Of a DNA stretch of 64,000 nt, positions 43,176 to 51,133 are shown one piece after another. The first letter of the stretch is position 1. Every line of letters starts with the position of its first letter. The position numbers and the translations under genes were made by a program. Below the pieces are notes generated by a model. The model had not been told where the DNA came from, made no database searches, and was given only the letters and a program-made list of their open reading frames with translations. The stretch is from an uncultured Myxococcales bacterium. Its GTDB lineage: Bacteria; Myxococcota_A; UBA9042. The stretch covers positions 1-64,000 of the forward strand of contig CAISBR010000004.1 in assembly GCA_903883645.1 (NCBI GenBank), read 5' to 3'.

Positions 43176-44987
43176 TTAAGCCGAGAGTTTGCGGGCAATT
43201 AGCATCCATGCCAGCGGCAGCACAAACGCACCGATGGTGGCAAGTGCCCCCCAATTGCGCAAGCGGGCGGCCAGATCGTCGCGACCGACAGCATGGGCGC
43301 GGTACTCGGCGATAACTTGCAGCGTGGCGATGCCGATCGAGGCATAGGCGGCAAAATACGACCAATCGACGACCGTCAGGTAGCCGACTTCGGGCAGGTG
43401 GCCGGCCGTATTGACCTGCAACTCGACCGCGCATAGCAGGGCCAACACCGTTAAAAGCAGCTTGGCATCTAGCTTTTCGGCGGGGATGAGGCTCGCTGCC
43501 AGCGCCATTAGCACCATCAGCAGCAGGGGCGCCAAGTCGGCCACGGCAAAACGCAGCACTTCGCGGCGCACATCGACAACAAAGTTGTAACGACTAAAGA
43601 ATTCGGTGGGCCCATACTGCGACTTGACCTCTTCGGAGCGCACCGCCACCAACTGCCAGTCGTGCAGCGAGAAGTTAGGGCCCAGGCGCTGGTCGAGGGT
43701 CAGCTTGGCCTCGGGGTGCCAGCGCGTCTCGCAGTGGAACACCAGCTGCCCGTACTGCAACAGAGGGTGTTCAAACGCTAATTCGAAGCGCTGCGCATCG
43801 AACGGGTAGGCGTGCAGGTCAAAATGGCTGCGGGCGCGCCCGTGCATCCGCCAGTTGAGGCTGTGCCACGGACCGTGCGGCTCGTAGCCGTTGGGGGTGA
43901 TCTCGACCTCGTCGGCGTTCATCACCTCGAACGGCCGCGGATCTTCGGGACCCATGCGCGGATCGAGCCAGCGCAGCTCAAGCGTCGCATCAAAGGTAAA
44001 GGTGCCTTTTTGCAGGTCAATCGCGCTAATCGCAATCAGCCAAACCGTTACGCGCACATCGATGGGCTTGTCGAGCGGCCCACCGCGGGCATAGGCATCG
44101 GCGGCACCCAGATGCAGGGGCAGCGGCGAGGGCATGGCGGCGGTGGCGCGCTGGAGACTGCCCAGACCGGGATCGGCGGTGCGCAGTAAATCGCTTTGAT
44201 TCCAAATGGCTTCGACCAGATCGTCGACCTGCAGGCGCGGCAAGGCAGCCCGCCCCACCAGCACCTGCGGAACGGACAGCGTCACCACCTGTTTGTCGCC
44301 AAGCTTTTGAAATTGAGCGCGATCCACGGTCGCCACCTGCCACGGCCAGGCCGACTCGGGCAGTTCTTTGGTCGACGGCAGCGACAGCCAGTGATCGCCC
44401 GCCGCCAAAGCCGCTGTAAGGCTCGCATCCTCGGGCGCCACCACGGCAAACGCGGCATCGACCTGCCCGGCGTGCAGCGCGGCCAGAGGGTCGGCGGACA
44501 TCTGCACTTGCACCGCAGCCCGCGCCAGGCCGGCGTGCTCAAGCAGCACCAGCAGCGCCTCGCGATCGCCCGTCGCCGTCGCCGCCAGGGCCACCCGCTT
44601 ACCCTGCAACTGGTCGAGCGTCTTCAGATCTTGCCGCACCAGCACGGCCAGGTAGGTGGTATGCAGCACGGCAATGGCCCGCAAGTCCTTGTGCGGCTCT
44701 TGGAAGCGCCCGGTACCCAGCCACGCCGCCCGCGCCAAGTCAGCCCGCGCTACGGCCAGCGCATGACCCGGCTGAGCGAGCAATTTCTCTAGATTATCCA
44801 GCGATCCCGCAGTGGCAGTGGGCGTCACTACCTCGCCGCCGGGCACCGCCTGCGCCGCCTGCGCCAGACCCGCCGCCAAGTGCGCCTCGGCCTTGCCTGC
44901 CGGCCCCGAAAAGATGGGCAGCGCGTGCGCCGCTGGGGCCAGCAGCAGCAGCGCAAAGAGCAGGCAAGCCTGGGCCCATGCTCTCAT
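43176..44987 (-). CDS. Pentameric ligand-gated ion channel fused to a TAXI-type solute-binding domain
   Basis: A 603-residue protein from ATG 44987, which overlaps the peptidase stop (ATGA). After a signal peptide (RAWAQACLLFALLLLAP), residues about 25-300 match the TAXI family of TRAP solute receptors: FSGPAGKAEAHLAAG, TAGSLDNLEKL, ARADLARAAWLG, LQGKRVALAATATGDREALL, HAGQVDAAFAVVAPED, and the terminal LPLHLGAADAYARGG (compare PLHPGA..YY). Residues about 305-475 are a Cys-loop-type ligand-binding domain without the disulfide: TFTFDATLELRWLDPRM, AYPFDAQRFELAFEHP. Then four transmembrane helices: VADLAPLLLMVLMALAASL (M1, conserved Pro), LLLTVLALLCAVELQV (M2, pore) ending HLPEVGYLTVVDWSYF (the LP..Y.T..D signature), M3 and M4. 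It should form a homopentameric inner-membrane channel gated by a periplasmic ligand. Confidence 0.85.
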   Translation of the reverse strand: MRAWAQACLLFALLLLAPAAHALPIFSGPAGKAEAHLAAGLAQAAQAVPGGEVVTPTATAGSLDNLEKLLAQPGHALAVARADLARAAWLGTGRFQEPHKDLRAIAVLHTTYLAVLVRQDLKTLDQLQGKRVALAATATGDREALLVLLEHAGLARAAVQVQMSADPLAALHAGQVDAAFAVVAPEDASLTAALAAGDHWLSLPSTKELPESAWPWQVATVDRAQFQKLGDKQVVTLSVPQVLVGRAALPRLQVDDLVEAIWNQSDLLRTADPGLGSLQRATAAMPSPLPLHLGAADAYARGGPLDKPIDVRVTVWLIAISAIDLQKGTFTFDATLELRWLDPRMGPEDPRPFEVMNADEVEITPNGYEPHGPWHSLNWRMHGRARSHFDLHAYPFDAQRFELAFEHPLLQYGQLVFHCETRWHPEAKLTLDQRLGPNFSLHDWQLVAVRSEEVKSQYGPTEFFSRYNFVVDVRREVLRFAVADLAPLLLMVLMALAASLIPAEKLDAKLLLTVLALLCAVELQVNTAGHLPEVGYLTVVDWSYFAAYASIGIATLQVIAEYRAHAVGRDDLAARLRNWGALATIGAFVLPLAWMLIARKLSA

Positions 44988-47170
44988 TTCCACGCCTCGG
45001 GCAACTGCAAGCCAAACTGCTGCACCAAGAAGGTCAGCCGGTCGGTGGCCTCGTCGATCTGCTTGGTGGTGGGCTTGCCGGCCCCATGCCCAGCGCGCGT
45101 CTCGATCCGCACCCGAATCGGCGCCGGACCGCCCTGAGCCGCCTGCAACGCCGCTGTAAACTTGAACGAATGCGCCGGCACCACCCGATCGTCGTGGTCG
45201 CCCGTGGTCACCAGCGTGGCGGGATAGGCCGTACCCTTGTGCAAGTTATGAAGAGGACTGTACTTGTATAGCCACTCGAAGGCCTTGGCATCGGCACTGC
45301 TGCCGTACTCGGGCACCCAGCCCCAGCCGATGGTGAACAGGTGGTAGCGCAGCATGTCCATCACCCCCACCGCCGGCAGAGCAGCGCCAAATAATTCAGG
45401 CCGTTGCGCTAGACACGCGCCGACGAGCAGCCCGCCGTTGCTACCGCCCGCGATCGCCAAATGCGCCGAGGTCGTCCACTTCTCGCGGGTGAGCAGCTCG
45501 GCCGAGGCAATGAAGTCGTCAAAAACATTCTGCTTCTTTCCTAGCTGCCCAGCTTGATGCCAAGCCTCGCCAAACTCGGCACCGCCGCGCAGCACCGCCA
45601 CCGCCAGCACGCCGCCCGCCTCGATCCAAGCTTGCAGGTCGGGCTTGTAAAACGGCGTCATCTCTACAGAAAACCCGCCATAGCCGTACAGGTAGGCCGG
45701 CGCCGAGCCATCGCGGGGCAGGTCGCTGCGGGCAGTGACAAAAATCGGCACCCGGGTACCATCTTTGCTAGTCGCATAGCGCAGTTGCGTACTGTACTTT
45801 TCGGCGGGCAGACCGCGCTTGGCGTCGAAACGCACCTGCAGCTCGCCCTTGTCGAGGTTGGCGTGGTATACCCGCGCCGGCGCCAAGAAGTCTACGTATG
45901 CAAAGAACAAATTGGCATCACCCGCGTGGCCCGACAGCCCCACCACCGAGCCCAAACGCGGAAACGTCGGCGCGGGCAGCGGCTTGCCCTGATAGTCCAC
46001 GAATTCGAGCTGATGCGAGGCATCGACCAGCTTGCCCAAGACGATACCCTTGCCCGCCAACACCGCGAACGACAAGGTAGAATCCGCCTCGCCCTGCACT
46101 TGCCGCCACCCCGCAGGCAGCGGCCCCACCGGCTTGTCGCTGTCGAGATTTGCCGCCTTGTGCAGGTCGAGCGCCAGCAGCCGGCCCCGCGGCGCACCCC
46201 AATCACTGCGCAAGAACAGCTGGTTACTAGCCACACCCGCCACTTCGAACGCGCCGCCAAAGCCGCTCGCCAGCTGCCGATTGGGACCCAGACCTTTGGT
46301 CGTAATTTCGCGAACATCCAAGCCATTCTTCGACTCGGCGCCGCGCGAGGTGGTCAAAAGCCACCAGTGCCCGTCGTCGCTCACCTCGACGCCAAAGCCC
46401 CACTCGGCCTGCGCGGCGTTCTCGTGCACCACCGCGTCGGCCGACTGCGGCGTGCCCAATTTGTGGAAGCACACCTTCTGGAACTTGTTGACACCTGTAA
46501 GCGTTTCGCCCGCTTTGGGCGCGTCGTAGCGGGAATACCAAAAGCCGCTGCCGTCGGGATGCCAGGCGATCGAGCTAAACTTGACCCATTGCAGTACGTC
46601 GGGCCGATCGGCGCCGCTGTCGACCTCGCGCACGTGGATCTCGTTCCAGTCCGAGCCGCCGCTCGCCAGGGCATAGCCCAGCAACTTGCCGTCGTCACTG
46701 GGCGAAATCGTCTGCAAGAACAGGGTGCCGTCGCCCGCCGCCCGATTGGGATCGTACAGAACCTTGCACGTGCGCTCGTCTTGCGGCGCCCAGCACAGCA
46801 CGGCCTGATTCTGCAGCCCGTCGTTGTGCCGCCAAAATGCCCGCCCGCCCCGCAGCGTAGGCGCCGTTTCTTTCGGAAAATCCCAGATCTGCGCGAGATG
46901 CCGCGCCAACACCGGCCGCTGTGGCACCCGATCGAGCAGCGCCCGCGTGGCCAGGTTCTGCGCTTGCACCCACGCCTGCGTCTCGGCACTGTCTTGCTCG
47001 AGCCAGCGGTACGGGTCGGCGACTTTGTGGCCATGGTAGTCGTCAACCTGGTCGCTGGTGCGCGTCGGCGGCGGCTGCGGCAGCTCGGATTTCGCAGGCG
47101 TCGCAGGCTGTTGAGCAGGCGAGGAACAGGCGACGGCAAGGGCAAGCAACCAAAGCAGCGATGGGCGCAT
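44984..47170 (-). CDS. Prolyl oligopeptidase (S9A), lipoprotein
   Basis: A 728-residue serine peptidase. The N-terminus MRPSLLWLLALAVAC carries a lipobox (Cys15), so the enzyme is envelope-anchored. Propeller-domain features: DYHGHKVADPYRWLEQDSAETQAWV, YSRYDAPKAGETLTGVNKFQ. Catalytic domain: AYLYGYGGFSVEMTPFYKP, Ser in LAIAGGSNGGLLVGACLAQ (GGSNGG), Asp in TTGDHDDRVVPAH, His in TRAGHGAGKP. These are all the catalytic elements. S9A enzymes cut after proline in peptides below about 30 residues. Translationally coupled to the channel fusion; divergent from the reductase at 47344. Confidence 0.92.
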   Translation of the reverse strand: MRPSLLWLLALAVACSSPAQQPATPAKSELPQPPPTRTSDQVDDYHGHKVADPYRWLEQDSAETQAWVQAQNLATRALLDRVPQRPVLARHLAQIWDFPKETAPTLRGGRAFWRHNDGLQNQAVLCWAPQDERTCKVLYDPNRAAGDGTLFLQTISPSDDGKLLGYALASGGSDWNEIHVREVDSGADRPDVLQWVKFSSIAWHPDGSGFWYSRYDAPKAGETLTGVNKFQKVCFHKLGTPQSADAVVHENAAQAEWGFGVEVSDDGHWWLLTTSRGAESKNGLDVREITTKGLGPNRQLASGFGGAFEVAGVASNQLFLRSDWGAPRGRLLALDLHKAANLDSDKPVGPLPAGWRQVQGEADSTLSFAVLAGKGIVLGKLVDASHQLEFVDYQGKPLPAPTFPRLGSVVGLSGHAGDANLFFAYVDFLAPARVYHANLDKGELQVRFDAKRGLPAEKYSTQLRYATSKDGTRVPIFVTARSDLPRDGSAPAYLYGYGGFSVEMTPFYKPDLQAWIEAGGVLAVAVLRGGAEFGEAWHQAGQLGKKQNVFDDFIASAELLTREKWTTSAHLAIAGGSNGGLLVGACLAQRPELFGAALPAVGVMDMLRYHLFTIGWGWVPEYGSSADAKAFEWLYKYSPLHNLHKGTAYPATLVTTGDHDDRVVPAHSFKFTAALQAAQGGPAPIRVRIETRAGHGAGKPTTKQIDEATDRLTFLVQQFGLQLPEAWK

Positions 47171-47343
47171 ACGATTCCTGCGGGTCCGACTGCGACCACA
47201 CGGCGCGATGGTGGCCCGCAGGCCTGCCGATGTCTAGTCGCGACAAAGAGCTGCGTATTTTCAGGCAGTAGAACAAGGGTGCCACGTTCTGCCGTCATCT
47301 GCTACCGTGTCGGCCGGCGCGGTAGCTGCGCGCGTGAGCAAGC

Positions 47344-48123
47344 ATGATCGAACCAATTCTTGTGGGCGCCGGGCGGATTGGCCTGGCCTTGGCGCGGCGA
47401 GCCGAGACGAAAGGCACGCCCACACAGCTACTTGGCCGGCACGACCGTTGGGATGTGCTTGACCAGCCGGCCGGGCAGCCGATCGCCCTATGTGTGCGCA
47501 ACGACGACTTGGCAGTGGTGCTGCCGCGCATCCCCCAGCATCGCCATTGCGATCTGTTGTTTCTGCAGAATGGGATGTTGCGCGATTGGCTGGCGAAGCA
47601 GGGGCTGGCCCAGGCGAGCCGCGGTCTGCTGTTTTTTGCTGTAGCCGACCGTACTTGTGACCCGGCGCCCGGCGGTGTCAGCCCGCTATGGGGCCACCAT
47701 GCCCAAGAGTTTGCCAACTGGCTGAACGCGCTCGACCTGCCGGCCGCGGCGGTAACGGCGCAGGAGTTCGCCGACATTGAACTCGAGAAGCTGCTTTGGA
47801 ATTGCTGCCTTGGTGTGGTGTGCCAGGCGCAGCACTGTACGGCAACAGAGGCCGCAACGGTGTACGCCTCACAACTAGCTGACTTAGTAGCCGAACTGGC
47901 GCAAGTGGGCCGCCCGGCGCTGCGGGCGCAGGCAGACAATGAGGCATTAACCCAGCGAATTATCAGCTATAGCCTGCAGCTTGGTGATTATCGCGCCGCC
48001 GTCAAAGAATGGCCTTGGCGCAATGGCTGGTTCGTGGCCGAGGCCAAGCGGCGCAACATGGCTTGCCCACTGCATGATCGGCTGCTGCACCAGGCGATGG
48101 GCGAGAGTGCTGGCGCGGTCTAG
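47344..48123 (+). CDS. Ketopantoate-reductase-like oxidoreductase
   Basis: A 259-residue protein. EPILVGAGRIGLALARRA is a Rossmann start; the middle contains ADRTCDPAPGGV and a helical domain with FADIELEKLLWNCCLGVVCQ, similar to the KRKLxxN region of ketopantoate reductase and related 6-phosphogluconate-dehydrogenase-like enzymes. Typical Asn/Lys residues are only partly conserved, so substrate is uncertain; a broader hydroxyacid oxidoreductase is possible. It ends by overlapping the 3' end of the convergent lipoprotein gene by four bases. Confidence 0.6.
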   Translation: MIEPILVGAGRIGLALARRAETKGTPTQLLGRHDRWDVLDQPAGQPIALCVRNDDLAVVLPRIPQHRHCDLLFLQNGMLRDWLAKQGLAQASRGLLFFAVADRTCDPAPGGVSPLWGHHAQEFANWLNALDLPAAAVTAQEFADIELEKLLWNCCLGVVCQAQHCTATEAATVYASQLADLVAELAQVGRPALRAQADNEALTQRIISYSLQLGDYRAAVKEWPWRNGWFVAEAKRRNMACPLHDRLLHQAMGESAGAV

Positions 48124-48485
48124 GGTTTGCAATAGCCCTTGCCGTTGCAGCCGGCGCCACTTGCTCCGCCCGGGCAGTCGGCGGCAGTTTTGCACGGCAG
48201 CGTACAGCGTTTGATGCCATCGCCGTAGGCAAAACAGGTCATGGCCGACGGGCAAACGCCCGCTGCGGGGCACGCCTCGCCAAAGCCCGCTGGGCCCAGG
48301 TGATCCCCGGCGCCGGCATCGGCAGCCGTGCCTGTGGCCGCATTGGCCAGGGCCGTGGCGTCGGTAGCGGTCGCGGCGGGTTGGGCGGCAGTCGATGCAG
48401 ACTCGGTCTTGGCGCACCCAGATAGTGCCCAGCTCGCCAACGCCCCCAGCAGCAGCCCTTGCAGTACCTTGTTTACCCGCCTCAT
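48120..48485 (-). CDS. Small lipoprotein with C-terminal CPGGASGAGCNGKG module
   Basis: 121 residues from ATG 48485, which overlaps the upstream gene stop (ATGA). MRRVNKVLQGLLLGALASWALSGC is the signal (Cys24). After an Ala/Thr-rich linker (about 25-70), the C-terminal 50 residues hold a Cys-rich module (CPAAGVCPSAMTCFAYGDG, CPGGASGAGCNGKGYCKP). It is almost identical to the end of the 720-residue protein at 51134-53296. Function unknown; the module may be a disulfide-stabilised binding domain. Confidence 0.78.
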   Translation of the reverse strand: MRRVNKVLQGLLLGALASWALSGCAKTESASTAAQPAATATDATALANAATGTAADAGAGDHLGPAGFGEACPAAGVCPSAMTCFAYGDGIKRCTLPCKTAADCPGGASGAGCNGKGYCKP

Positions 48486-49255
48486 CGCGCCCCCTTGCCG
48501 ACCCCGCCGCCCACGACGAGCAGGCAGCCGGCGTCTTGGATATCGCCGCCCTTGCTGGCGTTTCGCCCCGTTCCGCATTGCGCGCCGAGCCACAGCGGCC
48601 CCAGTGTGCGCCGTGCACCAAGGTGGATGTGGTCCGCTGTGCCCTCGCCACCGGCTAGGACAGCGCTGCGCACGCCCCACGACTCGGCCGAAATGGTCCA
48701 CACATCAGTTAGTTGCCAGGCCGCCGCAGCTTCGTAGCGAGTCCGGCGGTCGTCGCCCGTCAGTCCGTCGATCGCCAGCACGGCCGAAAGATGCACCCGC
48801 CCGAACCGCCCCGCCACACCCGCGCCCAGTTGTGCCGTCGACGGCCGCGTCGCCTGCAGGCGTACCCGGGCGCCCGCCGTCAAGAAGGGGTGCCAGTTCT
48901 CGCCGACCGGCAGCACCACCGTCGCCAGCGGCGCTAGGCCCGCCACGCGCACATCGCTGCTCGAGAGTTGGCGAAAAGCGCCCTCTAGGCTGACTTGCAG
49001 CGGCCCAACTAGCCCCGCGCGCAGGCTAAGCCGTTCGTTTACGCCCTGATACTGCCCCGTGCCGCTGCCCACCCCACCCTTGACGGGCGAGAGCGGCCGC
49101 ACCACTTCGGCCCCCAGGCTGGATTGAACCTCGAGCGGTCGGAGGCTGATGGTGTCTTGCACGCGCACATAGGCCGGAGCATCGGCATACGCCGTCGAGC
49201 CAGCGACCGCGCTGACTAGCAGGACTGCAAAGACGAAGGCACCGCGCGTCGCCAT
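48482..49255 (-). CDS. Secreted outer-membrane beta-barrel-like protein
   Basis: A 257-residue protein with a signal peptide ending in STAYADAP. The mature part has alternating strands (RVQDTISLRPLEVQSSLGAEV, ERLSLRAGLVGPLQVSLEGAF, RYEAAAAWQLTDVWTISAESW, HIHLGARRTLGPLWLGAQCG), typical of a small outer-membrane barrel of about eight to ten strands. No specific family is recognised. It is upstream of, and coupled to, the small Cys-module lipoprotein and seven bases downstream of the P-domain/collar protein, so these are likely one operon. Confidence 0.65.
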   Translation of the reverse strand: MATRGAFVFAVLLVSAVAGSTAYADAPAYVRVQDTISLRPLEVQSSLGAEVVRPLSPVKGGVGSGTGQYQGVNERLSLRAGLVGPLQVSLEGAFRQLSSSDVRVAGLAPLATVVLPVGENWHPFLTAGARVRLQATRPSTAQLGAGVAGRFGRVHLSAVLAIDGLTGDDRRTRYEAAAAWQLTDVWTISAESWGVRSAVLAGGEGTADHIHLGARRTLGPLWLGAQCGTGRNASKGGDIQDAGCLLVVGGGVGKGAR

Positions 49256-49262
49256 CGCCGTC

Positions 49263-51002
49263 TTACTGCTTGATGCAGTAGATGAGACCTACATAAGGCG
49301 GCAAGTGATTGGTGAAATTGGTCCACGTCCACGTGTTTTGGCCGCCCGAGGCGACGGTCTGCTGCGACTCGCCCTGCCATTCGAAGCCGACGTAGCTGTA
49401 CGAACCCGGCGAGTGCCAAGTGCCCGGGCCACGCTGGGTGTAGCCGCCGATGCGGTAGGTGTGCGAGCCGCCCACGCTGCCGAGCGCCACTGTGCCACCC
49501 TGGGGCAAAGGACCGACGCCGAGGGCAAGGCGACCGCGCATGTCGGGGGTACCGTTTGCCCCATCCGCCGCCACCCAGCCCGCCGGGCAGGTATTCAGGT
49601 TGAAAGGCGCGACCATGCCCGACAAGAACGAGGCGCCGCCCACCGTCAGGCCGCCATCGACGATGAGGTCGCCCTTAATCTCGATCTTCTTGTTCGACAG
49701 CGTTTGGATGTTCACGGACCAGCTGAACTTGCCGTCGAAACCACCGGAGCCGCCACCCGATTTCAGGTCCTTGACCGTAATGGACCACTGCCCGGCGATA
49801 TCTTTGCCGACCCAGTCCAAGTCCATATTGCCAGAAACCAACGCCAAGTCTTTGTTGAAGTTGGTGGTCAGGGCCGTGCCGGTCTTGTTGCCGTTGTAAA
49901 GGACATACGGTGTCGCCATCTGCGGGCCATAGAGCTCGATGCGCACACCCGACATGTCCGAGTTGGTCACCTGCACGTTGATCCAAATCTTTTGCGCTTG
50001 GCCGATGCTCGGAAAGTTAAGCGTGTCGGTGGTGCCTGGGCCAAGGCCGTCTGGAATCACGATATTGCTCTTGCCGGCAGTGGAGTCTGTGAATTGATTC
50101 CAGATTAGACCGTTCGAGACCTCGTCGATCAAGTCTGGCGCGATGGCCGATGCGACGCACGCGTACGAGCCGTCGCTGTTGATGCCGTTCATAACGAGGC
50201 CGGTGCCGCAAGTCTTGCCGAGCTGGGTCGGCGTGGGCGTGCCGCTCAGGTCGGCATAGCTGCCGCTGGCGGCGACCTTGGCCAGGCTCGACGCTTTGAC
50301 GTAGCCCGCCAAGTCGGCACTTTTTGCGTATGCAGCGAGGTCGGTTAGCTTGGCGTAGCCACCTAAGTCGGTGAGCTTGGCGAACGCGCCGAGGTCGCTC
50401 GACTTGGCATAGGCGGCGAGATCGGTGAGCTTGGCGAGGCCGCTCAGGTCGGGACCGCCGTTCAGGTCGGTGAATGCTCCCGTGGTGGCCACTTTGGCAA
50501 GGTCAGATACCTTAGCGTAACCACTCATAATTTTTGGATCAACTTGGGCCGCCGTAATGCAGCCCGTGCAATCCATGCTCTCGGCCACGGCGGCGCGCAT
50601 GGCAAAGGCTGTAGCCAAAAGCGGTCGGCGCGGCAGTTCCGTATCGGTTCCCACTTGCAAACCAACCCATAGCGCGGCACCGGTCAAGACCGAGCCAGTG
50701 AGCGGCGACTTGGCGCCCAGAACGGCGCTCCATGTGCCAGCTTTGACGCCGACCGGGAGCGGGCCTTCCATCCAGATGGGGTTACCACCAGACTCATCTT
50801 TGTAAATCGCAAAGGTAAGCTGGTAATTACCGTCGGGAGCAGCACCTCCGGTCGAAGTCAGCGTACCTTCAATGCCGATGGTAGGGGGGACCGCTGCCTG
50901 GGCCGAGGCACTACCGAACAGGAGGCAGATCATGGCGACCTGCCAGCTCGCGCGCGCTGCCCAGATGCGCGCCGCCGTGGTCCAATTTCCTTTGCTTTCC
51001 AT
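49263..51002 (-). CDS. Surface fibre protein: 9-residue repeats, P-domain-like sandwich and phage-collar-like C-terminus
   Basis: A 579-residue protein with a signal peptide ending SASAQAAVPP. An N-terminal beta domain (about 40-140) precedes six or so 9-residue repeats AKxxDLxx(Y/F) (about 190-243), the pattern of trimeric fibre stalks. Residues about 320-435 resemble a proprotein-convertase P-domain (TLNFPSIGQAQKIWINVQV, YVLYNGNKTGTALTTNF, DIAGQWSITVKD). The C-terminus (about 465-579) resembles the phage tail collar domain: CPAGWVAADGANGTPDMRGR and NHLPPYVGLIYCIKQ. GGGAG lies upstream of the ATG. It may be a phage-fibre-derived adhesin or an appendage subunit. Confidence 0.75.
   Translation of the reverse strand: MESKGNWTTAARIWAARASWQVAMICLLFGSASAQAAVPPTIGIEGTLTSTGGAAPDGNYQLTFAIYKDESGGNPIWMEGPLPVGVKAGTWSAVLGAKSPLTGSVLTGAALWVGLQVGTDTELPRRPLLATAFAMRAAVAESMDCTGCITAAQVDPKIMSGYAKVSDLAKVATTGAFTDLNGGPDLSGLAKLTDLAAYAKSSDLGAFAKLTDLGGYAKLTDLAAYAKSADLAGYVKASSLAKVAASGSYADLSGTPTPTQLGKTCGTGLVMNGINSDGSYACVASAIAPDLIDEVSNGLIWNQFTDSTAGKSNIVIPDGLGPGTTDTLNFPSIGQAQKIWINVQVTNSDMSGVRIELYGPQMATPYVLYNGNKTGTALTTNFNKDLALVSGNMDLDWVGKDIAGQWSITVKDLKSGGGSGGFDGKFSWSVNIQTLSNKKIEIKGDLIVDGGLTVGGASFLSGMVAPFNLNTCPAGWVAADGANGTPDMRGRLALGVGPLPQGGTVALGSVGGSHTYRIGGYTQRGPGTWHSPGSYSYVGFEWQGESQQTVASGGQNTWTWTNFTNHLPPYVGLIYCIKQ
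50274..50435 (-). repeat. Six tandem 9-residue (27-nt) coding repeats
   Basis: Within the fibre-like protein, AKLTDLAAY, AKSSDLGAF, AKLTDLGGY, AKLTDLAAY, AKSADLAGY and VKASSLAKV follow without gaps. They are encoded by 27-base units of related sequence. Confidence 0.7.
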
Positions 51003-51133
51003 GATTATGCTCCCGCTGGATTCGCCTTGACCGGCCTCAGGCGTATGGCTTTGAATACAAGACGGCCCGTACGCGCCAATCCCGCAGATTAGCGCCGCTT
51101 AGCAGACCTGGCAACTGCCAATGCGGACGGCGG

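Noticed and set aside
45554-47347. 597-residue plus-strand ORF opposite the prolyl oligopeptidase
   Set aside because: Antisense shadow of a gene with intact catalytic Ser, Asp and His; the translation has shadow-like composition.
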